This document shows, in pieces, positions 44,317-52,373 of a stretch of 64,000 bases of DNA; the first letter of the stretch is position 1, and each line of letters starts with the position of its first letter. The notes below the pieces were generated by a model. It searched no databases. It was not told where the DNA came from and saw only the letters and a list, made by a program, of their open reading frames with translations. The stretch comes from Herpetosiphon gulosus. Its GTDB lineage: Bacteria; Chloroflexota; Chloroflexia; Chloroflexales; Herpetosiphonaceae. A program made the position numbers and the translations under genes. The stretch covers positions 124,001 to 188,000 of the forward strand of contig NZ_BAABRU010000003.1 in the NCBI RefSeq assembly GCF_039545135.1, given 5' to 3'.

Positions 44317-44356
44317 AATCCGCCAGATCGAGTAACATCGATCTGGCGGATTTTTT
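44317..44356 (+). terminator. Intrinsic terminator of the chitinase gene
   Basis: A 15-bp stem, AATCCGCCAGATCGA (44317-44331) / TCGATCTGGCGGATT (44338-44352), with a 6-nt loop and T6 at its end (44351-44356), 14 bp past the stop. Confidence 0.95.
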
Positions 44357-44415
44357 AATTCTCGGCATTGAGAGTGATTTAGCATATCAGAACCTGTGCA
44401 CATTCACAGCGGCTA

Positions 44416-44457
44416 TGCTATAATCTACTCACAAAATAGAACATTTGTTCTATTTTG
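44416..44457 (+). promoter_or_regulatory. Extended -10 promoter with 26-bp palindromic operator
   Basis: TGC-TATAAT (44416-44424) is an extended -10. Eight bases on, a perfect palindrome with 12-bp arms CAAAATAGAACA / TGTTCTATTTTG covers 44432-44457, at the expected transcription start. Its core GAAC-ATTT-GTTC (44439-44450) fits the GAAC-N4-GTTC form of LexA boxes in Gram-positive bacteria. It lies 30 bp before the SUKH gene. Could also form a 5' RNA hairpin. Confidence 0.7.
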
Positions 44458-44487
44458 AATTTAAAGAAAGATGGCAGGAGGTTTTAT

Positions 44488-45477
44488 ATGCAAATGGATC
44501 AACGCACTGTTGAGTTATGGCAACGCATCTTGGATTGGCTCAGACTGAACTATCCTGAAGGCTTGCAATATCGCCATGATCCAGTTGATTATGCCCAAAT
44601 TGCTGCTGCTGAAGCGACTATAGGAATAGAGTTGCCTTTGGCGTTTACAACAACGTATATGCTGAATAGTTATCAAGGCGGCATTCCGATCTGCTGCTAT
44701 CCAGGGTATGAATGGTTTTCATTGGCAGATTGTGTTGAATCGTGGCAATGGAGATGTGACAATGCGACACCTCGCGAAAACGATTTGAGCGAAAATGGCC
44801 CAATTTGGCATAAATGGGTCGCAGAAGAAAGCGTATGGATTGAGGGGCCAATCAAATTAGGCATCAATTCGGAACTGCGTATACCATTCATGTCGAGCAA
44901 TGGCAATATTGATCTCTATTTAGATTATGATCCCGCGCCGGGCGGAGTTAAAGGCCAAGTTATTTCGATCGATCCGCAAGGTTGTACTTGGCTTGTTTTA
45001 GCGCCATCATTTGAACAATGGCTCGAAAATTTCATTACAAAATTAGAAGAAGGCCATTTTCAAGTCGGCGAATATGGCCTTGAGTGTCTTGATGAGGCTC
45101 GATCTAGCAATCAAACAATGATTATGCCCGAATACTTACGCAATATCAGGATTGAACCCTATCGACCCTCGCCGATTGAGCACATCACGCTTGAAACAAA
45201 GCCCCTCAACCAACCGATTGAGGTAACTGGGCGAATGTGCAGCATTATGGGAATTGGCTCGGATATTGTTATCTTCGATTTTGATATCGATGGAATTAGT
45301 GAGCGCCAGAAGATTGGGGCAAATGCGACCCAAACCTATGGTTTTGGAACAATTCAATGTGGCAACTATGCCCATCTTCGGCTTGTTCGCTACGACCAAC
45401 AAATTCCTGATATCGACTACTACCTTAAAGATTCTGTCATTCAATGGTTTGTTGTTAGTTATATATTAACGCAATAG
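44488..45477 (+). CDS. SUKH (SMI1/KNR4)-domain protein, immunity-like
   Basis: A 329-residue soluble protein. N-terminal SUKH-type domain (about 10-200): DPVDYAQIAAAEATIGIELPLAFTTTYMLNSYQGG, the conserved WF-L (EWFSLADCVESW), IPFMSSNGNIDLYLDYDPAPGGVKGQVI and SFEQWLENFITKLEEGHF. A C-terminal beta-rich part of ~110 residues (about 215-325) is not recognised. SUKH proteins commonly neutralise secreted nuclease or other polymorphic toxins. AGGAGG before ATG 44488 sets the start. First gene of a three-gene run under a palindromic operator. No toxin gene is adjacent. Confidence 0.83.
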   Translation: MQMDQRTVELWQRILDWLRLNYPEGLQYRHDPVDYAQIAAAEATIGIELPLAFTTTYMLNSYQGGIPICCYPGYEWFSLADCVESWQWRCDNATPRENDLSENGPIWHKWVAEESVWIEGPIKLGINSELRIPFMSSNGNIDLYLDYDPAPGGVKGQVISIDPQGCTWLVLAPSFEQWLENFITKLEEGHFQVGEYGLECLDEARSSNQTMIMPEYLRNIRIEPYRPSPIEHITLETKPLNQPIEVTGRMCSIMGIGSDIVIFDFDIDGISERQKIGANATQTYGFGTIQCGNYAHLRLVRYDQQIPDIDYYLKDSVIQWFVVSYILTQ

Positions 45478-45491
45478 CAGAGGAGCTAGTG

Positions 45492-46082
45492 ATGGGTATT
45501 CGTCAATCGTTCGTTCGCATAACCGCCGAAGAACTTACTGAGCTAGAGCAACTAGAAGGCAATGGAGCGCCTTCACCAGAAATGCTTGCTAACGAACCAG
45601 CTGATGAAGATCTATACCATGCCTATTGGCTCAAGGTTGATCCCCTATATCGGGTTCGTTTTCAACACGACCGCTGGCCAAGCGATGATCAGGATCAACA
45701 GGAGTTGTACGCATTCACCTTAGAAAAAGGCTATTGGGAATTACTAGGCCGATTAATGAAGCAACTGGTTCGCGAACAAGTAATTAATCAGTGGCCATTT
45801 ACTGAAGACTATCCAGTCCATATTGGTGATTTATGGCCTGGCTACAGTCATGTCTACCTTATTTTCCACCATGAGCTTGCGCCACTTCTAGATATGCTGC
45901 AACAATTTCCTTATGCGCAGCTTAAACAACGGTTTGATAACGAATTTGTTGAATATATAACAATGACTGACCAAGAGAAGCTCAACGTATATGAGGCAAT
46001 TCGCGATGATTTAGATAGTATTCGAATCATGGCGCAACAAGCGCATGCTGCCAACGAATCAATTATTTGGTATATTAGCTAA
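45492..46082 (+). CDS. DUF1877 (YfbM)-like protein
   Basis: A 196-residue acidic soluble protein starting MGIRQSFVRITAEELTELEQLEG, the characteristic opening of DUF1877/YfbM-type proteins, with later RPLM-like helices (YWELLGRLMKQLVREQVI). The function of the family is not established; it often appears in immunity-gene arrays. GAGGAG precedes ATG 45492, 14 bp after the SUKH stop, so the two are co-transcribed. Confidence 0.68.
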   Translation: MGIRQSFVRITAEELTELEQLEGNGAPSPEMLANEPADEDLYHAYWLKVDPLYRVRFQHDRWPSDDQDQQELYAFTLEKGYWELLGRLMKQLVREQVINQWPFTEDYPVHIGDLWPGYSHVYLIFHHELAPLLDMLQQFPYAQLKQRFDNEFVEYITMTDQEKLNVYEAIRDDLDSIRIMAQQAHAANESIIWYIS

Positions 46083-46107
46083 AATTATTTTTTGAGAGGA
46101 ATATGTC

Positions 46108-46497
46108 ATGAGCGAAAGCAACGATCTTTTCTACTTCAATGAAGGCCAAGTTTGGCGCTACCACACCCGCCCCAACGAGCCAGAATCGGCGATTTTAATC
46201 AACAAAATCGAGTATCACTCAGGCTTGGGGGCAATTTTCCATATCAGCATCGCTGGGGTGCAGGTCAAAAATCCCCATGGCGACGAGCCACTCACCCAGC
46301 TTGACCACTTTCCGGTTATTGCAGCAAGCCTTGAGCAAAGTTTAACCGAGTTGGTCGATACCAATGTGGATAACCCAAGCTACCTTGAGGGCTATCAATC
46401 GTGGCGCGAAGGCTTTGTCCAAGGCAAGGCTGGCGTTTTTAATATTCCCATCGATCAAATTATTAACGTCGTTGAAGAGGCGATCAATCAAGCTTGA
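46108..46497 (+). CDS. Small immunity-like protein, unrecognised family
   Basis: A 129-residue soluble protein: YFNEGQVWRYHTRPNEPESAILINKIEYH (beta-rich start), GLGAIFHISIAGVQVKNPHG, then helices (SWREGFVQGKAGVFNIPIDQIINVVEEAI). GAGAGGAA precedes ATG 46108, 25 bp after the DUF1877 gene. Size, composition and position suggest a further immunity-type protein, but I recognise no family. Repeat cluster B begins at its stop codon. Confidence 0.7.
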   Translation: MSESNDLFYFNEGQVWRYHTRPNEPESAILINKIEYHSGLGAIFHISIAGVQVKNPHGDEPLTQLDHFPVIAASLEQSLTELVDTNVDNPSYLEGYQSWREGFVQGKAGVFNIPIDQIINVVEEAINQA

Positions 46498-46710
46498 TCG
46501 ATCCACGAAGGACACGAAGAGCACGAAGGAGCGAGGGTTCAGGGATCAGTTATCAGGGGCAGTTTAAAATCATATAGCATCTGATCCCTCGCCGCTAAAT
46601 CCTGAAGCCTCATGTTCTCTACACCTCTGCGTTAAACATTGGCGATTTTGACTTTTGACTTCTAACTTTTGATTTGTTCTATGCTCTATGCTCTATGTTC
46701 TGATTATGGT
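46498..46710. repeat. Composite intergenic repeat cluster B
   Basis: Starts with GATCCACGAAGGACACGAAG and GCACGAAGGAG (about 46499-46533), then TTCAGGGATCAGTTATCAGG, CCTCTGCGTTAAAC (near 46624), a TTTTGACTTTTGACTT run (near 46648) and TTCTATGCTCTATGCTCTA (46677-46695). Shares phrases with clusters at 33117 and 49439. Its right end overlaps the last ~10 codons of the terpene synthase gene. Confidence 0.75.
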
Positions 46711-47692
46711 TCGTCGGTAACATCTCGCGCAACAGGGCAAATGGTGAATTGGGCGAACGATAACGGTTGGTGGAGAGTTGCCAATACCAAGCGGCGGCAA
46801 TTTGCTGCTGCAACCCTTGCAGATAGGCCCGCGCTTGGTGATTATACTGAGCATCAGCAAACCATTGGGATTGATCCACAATCGCCTGAAATTCGCTAAT
46901 CCACTGATTAATCAAGCGAATCGTTTGATCGACGGCTTGCTCAAAACTCAACTGTTGGGTATCGATCAGAATTCGGATGAGATTAAAGCGCGAGTCAAGC
47001 AACACAACTTCTTTCTCGTAGGAAAACAGATCGTTCATAATCGCCGCAGCCAAACCAGCCAAATCGGTTGCTCGTTTGATCTGCGGATGGGTATACACTG
47101 CTGGGCTGATCGCAATATCAAGCGCAAATTCAATCAACAACATCGTCGGATACATGCCCGAATCGTGTAAGCGAGTATTGAGGTAGCTTTCAAGTGTGGT
47201 GGGTTTAGGCTGCTTAAAGGCCATATTCGGCACGCGAATCGCTTGAAAATGCTGCATCAACGATTCAACCAGCCGTTGGCGATACTCACGACTGCTTAAA
47301 GCGTGAAAATGGCGATGCAATTCTTGCCAAATCGGGTAAAGTCGATGCATTGGATCAGGCATTTGACCATCAATAAAAATCTTGGCACAAGCAGCATACA
47401 CTGCTGGAGTAGGATGATCGCCATACAACGGTACTTGGCGCTGATTGCGATCATACACATCATCAATATAAAACAGCGTAGCATTCAGCAAATCAATCGC
47501 CAGCAGCCGCTCAAAGCTTGTCGTGGGAAAGAGATACGACGACATTGAGGTATATTGATCCATGCCTGGAAGATCGACCGCATAGACTGCACAAATCGCT
47601 GCTGTACACTCCATGGATTGAGCTTGGAAGGGATTAATCTGAACTGGTTGGACGACCTGCATATCAGGTAGGGAAAGATGTTGATTATCCAT
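46679..47692 (-). CDS. Class I terpene synthase
   Basis: A 337-residue soluble cyclase. The metal-binding motif is DDVYD (77-81), the NSE triad is NDLFSYEKE (Asn220, Ser224, Glu228), the pyrophosphate sensor is Arg174 in LNTRLHDSG, and the C-terminal RY pair is in STNRYRS. Length and spacing match bacterial sesqui- or diterpene synthases that use Mg2+ to ionise prenyl diphosphates; the product cannot be told. ATG 47692 has GGAA upstream; ATG 47704 is the alternative. No prenyltransferase, P450 or methyltransferase is adjacent. The final residues NQNIEHRA are encoded by an intergenic repeat phrase, suggesting the original stop was replaced. Confidence 0.92.
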   Translation of the reverse strand: MDNQHLSLPDMQVVQPVQINPFQAQSMECTAAICAVYAVDLPGMDQYTSMSSYLFPTTSFERLLAIDLLNATLFYIDDVYDRNQRQVPLYGDHPTPAVYAACAKIFIDGQMPDPMHRLYPIWQELHRHFHALSSREYRQRLVESLMQHFQAIRVPNMAFKQPKPTTLESYLNTRLHDSGMYPTMLLIEFALDIAISPAVYTHPQIKRATDLAGLAAAIMNDLFSYEKEVVLLDSRFNLIRILIDTQQLSFEQAVDQTIRLINQWISEFQAIVDQSQWFADAQYNHQARAYLQGLQQQIAAAWYWQLSTNRYRSPNSPFALLREMLPTNHNQNIEHRA

Positions 47693-48029
47693 TGAACATT
47701 CCATCAGAGCGTTAGTATAATACGATTGATTATAGTAGATTCTCGGCTGCTTGACTATGCCTAATCTTAATCATGACCAAAGCTCAATAAATTATTAAAT
47801 TAGCCTGATCAATTGCGTGATTGAAAAGCCGACGCTGCCTTAATGGCTAGATTAATTCTAGCACCAAGCTAAACCTTGCTAGGTTAGCTCATTAAAACCT
47901 CAAAACATCATTTGACCACAAAAGAGTTTGAAATGTGGCTATAGGCTGAAGGCTATAGGCTATGATCGTTGGAATTCAAAAAAACATACAACCACCGAAT
48001 ATACTCCTATAGCCCAAAGCCTTTGGTCA
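47693..48029. repeat. Intergenic region with hairpins and GGCTATAG repeats
   Basis: A 337-bp gap between same-strand genes. Near 47845-47893 two short hairpins follow one another (GCTAGA...TCTAGC; AGCTAAACC...GGTTAGCT). At 47937-47965 the phrase GGCTATAGGCTGAA is followed by a second GGCTATAGGCTA; CTATAGCCCAAAGCC lies at 48008-48022, so inverted copies flank a ~40-bp centre ending next to the hisD stop. The promoter of the terpene synthase should lie between 47700 and 47800 (TATAAT- and TATACT-like sites on the minus strand). No gene seen. Confidence 0.55.
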
Positions 48030-49367
48030 TTATTTTTGTTCCAAACGGCGGCGCACAGCAGCAGCATGAGCTGTCAAACCTTCGGCCTCAGCCAAACGCT
48101 GGGCAACTGGCCCTAATCGCTGCAAAGCCTTTTCATTCAAACCAACTAATGAAATAACTTTGCGAAAGTGATCAACATTAACGGGCGAGGCATAACGAGC
48201 CGTACCACCTGTTGGCATAATATGCGATGGCCCAGCCACATAATCACCCAACACTTCAAACGAACGTTCGCCAAGAAAAATGCCCCCAGCATTGCGCACT
48301 TTGCCAACATATTGCCAAGGATCATTGACTAATAAACAGAGGTGTTCAGGGCCATAGGCATTACTCAAATCGAGCGCTACCTCCAACGAAGGCACGAGCA
48401 CAATCCCTGAGCGGTTGGTTAGGGCTTGGGCAGTAATTTCAGCTCGTTCAAGTTCTTCGAGTTGGTGAGCCACAGCCGCTTGGACTTTTTCGGCTAACTC
48501 CAGCGAGGGCGTAAGCAAAATCGCCGAAGCCAGCAAATCATGTTCGGCCTGAGCCAGTAAGTCGGCAGCAACCAGCTCGGGGTTAGCATCAGCATCGGCA
48601 ATCACCATGGTTTCGGTCGGGCCTGGCAAGGCTTCAATATCAACCGTGCCATACACCGCTTTTTTGGCCAACACCACAAATAAATTACCTGGGCCAATGA
48701 TTTTATCCACATGTGGCACGCTATTCGTACCATAGGCCATTGCCGCAATTGCCTGCGCCCCACCCAAACGAAAAATCCGGTGTACTCCGGCAATATCGGC
48801 AGCTACTAAAACCAACGGCGAGATCTCGCCAGTATCACGTTGTGGCGGCGAGCACACAATAATTTCGCGCACTCCAGCAACTTTGGCCGGAATCACGCCC
48901 ATCAACAAGGAGGATGGCAATGGAGCCGTGCCGCCTGGGGCATACGCCCCAATCCGCTCTAGTGGCAGAACGATCTGGCCTAATGCGCCCTCATCCGACC
49001 AATCAATCCAACTTTGGCGGGTTTGCTTACGATGAAAACGCTCGATCTCGGCGGCAGAGACCCGTAACGCTTCAACCAACAATGGATCAAGCTGGCTATA
49101 GGCGGCTTCAATCGCCGAGCGATCAACCTCAAATTGACTTAATTCCACGCCTTCGATCGTGCGACTCCAGTGCTCTAGCGCAGCATCGCCATCACGGCGC
49201 ACACTGGCCAAAATCTGGTCAACCGCAGCGGCAGGGGTTGTGCCAGCCCCAAACATGTGGTCAAGGCTTTGTTGCAAACGCTCAGGAATTTCGACTGTAT
49301 CAAAGGCCACTCGTGCTAACGGCCCTTGCTGGGCTTGCACAAGATCGGTATAAAGCTGAATTGGCAT
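48030..49367 (-). CDS. hisD: Histidinol dehydrogenase
   Basis: A 445-residue NAD+- and Zn2+-dependent enzyme performing the last two steps of histidine synthesis (histidinol to histidine). Features: [86 protein letters not shown] and YGPEHLCL, and [25 protein letters not shown], with the zinc ligands (Gln/His/Asp/His) in place. GGAG before ATG 49367 decides the start; longer readings run into repeat cluster C. Other his genes are not adjacent; hisS lies 14 kb away. Confidence 0.96.
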   Translation of the reverse strand: MPIQLYTDLVQAQQGPLARVAFDTVEIPERLQQSLDHMFGAGTTPAAAVDQILASVRRDGDAALEHWSRTIEGVELSQFEVDRSAIEAAYSQLDPLLVEALRVSAAEIERFHRKQTRQSWIDWSDEGALGQIVLPLERIGAYAPGGTAPLPSSLLMGVIPAKVAGVREIIVCSPPQRDTGEISPLVLVAADIAGVHRIFRLGGAQAIAAMAYGTNSVPHVDKIIGPGNLFVVLAKKAVYGTVDIEALPGPTETMVIADADANPELVAADLLAQAEHDLLASAILLTPSLELAEKVQAAVAHQLEELERAEITAQALTNRSGIVLVPSLEVALDLSNAYGPEHLCLLVNDPWQYVGKVRNAGGIFLGERSFEVLGDYVAGPSHIMPTGGTARYASPVNVDHFRKVISLVGLNEKALQRLGPVAQRLAEAEGLTAHAAAVRRRLEQK

Positions 49368-49438
49368 GCGTGCTCCATCTATCCAAAACCAATGAACTAG
49401 CAGCATGCTACCAAATTCAGCGTTGAGCGCAAATGCAA

Positions 49439-49585
49439 AGGATGAGGGACTAGGGACTATTTCAATTGATCCACGAAGGACACGAAGTGACACGAAGGAT
49501 TTCATGTCCTACAATCCAGCACTAATTCACCTGACTCCTGATCCCTTGCCCCTATCTCCTCTCACGCTCTGCGCCTCTGGGTTAC
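49439..49585. repeat. Composite intergenic repeat cluster C
   Basis: Between the divergent hisD and MalT-like genes: GATGAGGGACTAGGGACT (near 49442), GATCCACGAAGGACACGAAG plus TGACACGAAGGA (about 49470-49500), CCTGATCCCTTGCCCC (near 49540) and CTCTGCGCCTCTGGGTTA (49567-49584). The same phrases occur in clusters at 33117 and 46498. hisD's untranslated leader would run through it. Confidence 0.75.
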
Positions 49586-49609
49586 AAATATGCCCTACGA
49601 AGGCCGTTA

Positions 49610-49639
49610 TTGACGCTAGGAACTTGCGGCTTTTATAAT
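49610..49639 (+). promoter_or_regulatory. Promoter immediately before the MalT-like gene
   Basis: TTGACG (49610-49615) and TATAAT (49634-49639) with an 18-bp spacer. The -10 ends 6 bp before ATG 49646, so the expected start of transcription coincides with the start codon and the mRNA would be leaderless; there is no ribosome binding site. Confidence 0.72.
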
Positions 49640-49645
49640 GCAGCT

Positions 49646-52249
49646 ATGCCGATTGCAATTCTAGCGACCAAACTAGCGATTCCCAGCTTGCGAATGCAGA
49701 GCGTAGTACGCTCACGGCTCAGCGTAAAACTTGAGCGTGGCTTAAAGCAACGCCTTAGTTTGGTGGCTGCGCCCGCTGGTTTTGGCAAAACCACTTTGCT
49801 CAGCACATGGCTTGAGCAAACCACCCACTCCAAAGCATGGCTAACCCTCGATCAACGGGATAATAATCCGTTGCGCTTTTTGAGCTATCTGGTGGCAGCA
49901 CTGCAAACTGTCGAGCCAGCAATTGGCCAAAGTGTGCAACAAGCGCTCCAAGCAGCCCAACCAGCCGCCAGCGAAAATCTCTTAATTAGCCTGATTAACG
50001 AGCTACACCAGATTCGCCAACCAATTATTTTGGTGCTCGATGATTACCATGTGATCGAGCAACAGGCGGTTGACGATATACTCAACTTTTTGCTCGAACA
50101 TCTGCCAAGCACACTGCACCTTGTGCTTGCTACCCGCGAAGATCCCCAAATACCGTTGGCGCGGTTGCGTGCTCGTAGCCAATTGAATGAAATTCGAGTA
50201 GCCGATTTGCGCTTTAGTTTAGCTGAAAGTGGCGAATTTTTGCACAATGTCATGGGTTTGCAATTGCCCGATCAGGCGATCGCCAAGCTAGAAGCTCGTA
50301 CCGAAGGCTGGATTGCGGGATTACAATTGGCGGCGCTCTCACTGCAAGGCCAGCACGATCCCAGCAGTTTTATCGAAACATTCAGCGGCCAACATCAATT
50401 TATCTTAGATTATTTACTCGAAGAGGTCTTGCAGCATCAATCAGCGGAAATTCAAACATTTTTGGTGCAAACATCAATGCTTGAGCGCATGTGCGGGCCG
50501 TTATGCGATGCAGTGTTAAACCAAACTACCAGTCAAGCTCTGCTCGAACAAATCGATCAGGCTAATTTATTTATTGTAGCGCTCGATCAACAGCGCTATT
50601 GGTATCGTTATCACCAACTGTTTGGCGATTTACTGCGCCAACGCTTGACCCAGCAACTCAATCCGCAACAGCTTGTGGGCTTGCATCAACGAGCGAGCGC
50701 TTGGTATCAGCAACAGGGCTTATTGCTTGAAGCTTTTCAGCATGCCACTGCTGCCCACGATTATCAACATGCCGAGCGCTTGATCGAGCAAATGCCGCTG
50801 CATTCGAACGGAAGTGTCTCAGCAATACTCAATTGGCTAGCCGCTTTACCCACCAGTGTGCTTGATCAACAGCCTTCGTTGTGGGTGCGGTATGCAGCAA
50901 TTTTGCTGGTTCTAGGCCAAACGAGCGGGGTTGAAGCAAAATTACAAGCCGCCGAACGTGGATTACAATCTCAGCCAACAAATCAGCGCAACCGTGATTT
51001 ACTAGGCCAAATTGCTGCCGCTCGCGCAACCCTAGCTCTCACCCAATATCAGATTGCGGCGATTATCCAGCAAGCTCAGCGAGCATTCGAATATTTGCAT
51101 CCGCAGAATTTGCCATTTCGCGCAACCGCCAATTGGGCTTTGGCCTATGCCTATCAAGTGCGCGGCGAGCGGCAAAACACCCATGCAGCGCTGACCACTG
51201 CGATCAACTTCAGCCAACAATCAAATGATACCTTCACCCTGATTTTGGCTTCGATTGGCATGGGCCAGCTCCAGGAGAGCAATCTTGAACTGCATCGGGC
51301 CGCCGCAACCTATCGCCACGTTTTGCAATTAGCTGGTGAGCAACCACAGCAAATCATCTCCGAGGCCTATTTGGGCTTAGCACGAATTTATTATCAATGG
51401 AATGATTTGGTGGCCGCTGAGCAACATGCCCAGCAAAGCCTGCAACTAGCCAGGCAATACGAGCAAGGCATCGATCGTTTTATCGTGGGTGAATTGATGT
51501 TGGCCCAACTTAAATTAGCTCGTAACGATCACGTAGGTGCACAGCGGCTGCTCGATCAAACTGAACAATTGGCACGGCAGCAACATTTTAGCCAACGTTT
51601 TGGCGATATTAGCTATTGGCGAATTCAACTGCTGTTGCGCCAAGCCAAATTCACCACCGCCAACCAACTAGCCACCGAGCATCAACTATTAATCTGCCAA
51701 GCCCAAATTGCCTTAGCTCAAGCCCAGCCAGCCACAGCAAGCGCTTTGCTGGAGCCATTGCAACAACAAGCCCAATATTGGCCTGATCAATTACTACAAA
51801 TCGAGTTACTGTTGGCCTTAGCTTATGCCGCCCAACAGCAACCAGTGCTTGCACTTGCAGCGTTCAAACAAGCCCTAGCATTGGCTGAACCAAACCAATT
51901 AATCCGCAGTTTACTTGATCATGGGTCGGCAATCCAACAACTTTTACAATTGGCAGTTGATCATGGTGTCGATTCGCTGTTAATCAAGCAAGCATTAATT
52001 GAATTTGCCAAGTACCAACCCGCAATTCAGCCGCAAACCCACACCCTTGAGCGTTTGAGCGAACGTGAGCTCGAAGTCTTGCAGCAGATTGCCACAGGCC
52101 TGACTGACCGCGAAATTGGCGAACGCATGTACCTCTCGATGTACACCGTCAAGGTACATGCCCGCAACATTTATGCCAAACTCGAAGTCAGCAATCGTAC
52201 CCAAGCGGTTGCTCGTGCCCGCACACTAGGTCTACTTCCTCAGCACTAA
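49646..52249 (+). CDS. MalT-like LuxR-family regulator (STAND ATPase)
   Basis: An 867-residue activator: P-loop NTPase (about 15-330; Walker A AAPAGFGKTTLL, Walker B QPIILVLDDYHVI, then LVLATREDPQIPLARLRA), a TPR-like helical region (about 340-790) that would bind the inducer or partners, and a C-terminal LuxR helix-turn-helix (about 800-865; LSERELEVLQQIATGLTDREIGERMYLSMYTVKVHARNIYAKL). The family oligomerises on ATP and ligand binding to activate target promoters. ATG 49646 is the first good start and lies 6 bp after a TATAAT. Neighbours do not reveal targets. Confidence 0.93.
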   Translation: MPIAILATKLAIPSLRMQSVVRSRLSVKLERGLKQRLSLVAAPAGFGKTTLLSTWLEQTTHSKAWLTLDQRDNNPLRFLSYLVAALQTVEPAIGQSVQQALQAAQPAASENLLISLINELHQIRQPIILVLDDYHVIEQQAVDDILNFLLEHLPSTLHLVLATREDPQIPLARLRARSQLNEIRVADLRFSLAESGEFLHNVMGLQLPDQAIAKLEARTEGWIAGLQLAALSLQGQHDPSSFIETFSGQHQFILDYLLEEVLQHQSAEIQTFLVQTSMLERMCGPLCDAVLNQTTSQALLEQIDQANLFIVALDQQRYWYRYHQLFGDLLRQRLTQQLNPQQLVGLHQRASAWYQQQGLLLEAFQHATAAHDYQHAERLIEQMPLHSNGSVSAILNWLAALPTSVLDQQPSLWVRYAAILLVLGQTSGVEAKLQAAERGLQSQPTNQRNRDLLGQIAAARATLALTQYQIAAIIQQAQRAFEYLHPQNLPFRATANWALAYAYQVRGERQNTHAALTTAINFSQQSNDTFTLILASIGMGQLQESNLELHRAAATYRHVLQLAGEQPQQIISEAYLGLARIYYQWNDLVAAEQHAQQSLQLARQYEQGIDRFIVGELMLAQLKLARNDHVGAQRLLDQTEQLARQQHFSQRFGDISYWRIQLLLRQAKFTTANQLATEHQLLICQAQIALAQAQPATASALLEPLQQQAQYWPDQLLQIELLLALAYAAQQQPVLALAAFKQALALAEPNQLIRSLLDHGSAIQQLLQLAVDHGVDSLLIKQALIEFAKYQPAIQPQTHTLERLSERELEVLQQIATGLTDREIGERMYLSMYTVKVHARNIYAKLEVSNRTQAVARARTLGLLPQH

Positions 52250-52373
52250 ATTTCTCCTCAACATCGAAAATTGAGCATACCTCGCCGAATAACTCGTTTG
52301 AGGTATGACAGGCTGCTCACCAAATTGTATGCTGCTTGCAGTTATGGCACGACCCAATCAAGCGAGCGAATCT

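Noticed and set aside
44303-44487. Riboswitch between chitinase and SUKH genes
   Set aside because: The structures present are a plain terminator and a palindromic operator; no conserved aptamer-like core was seen.
49368-49505. A 46-residue N-terminal extension of HisD
   Set aside because: It is translated from the intergenic repeat ([11 protein letters not shown]), and GGAG precedes ATG 49367, where HisD homology begins.
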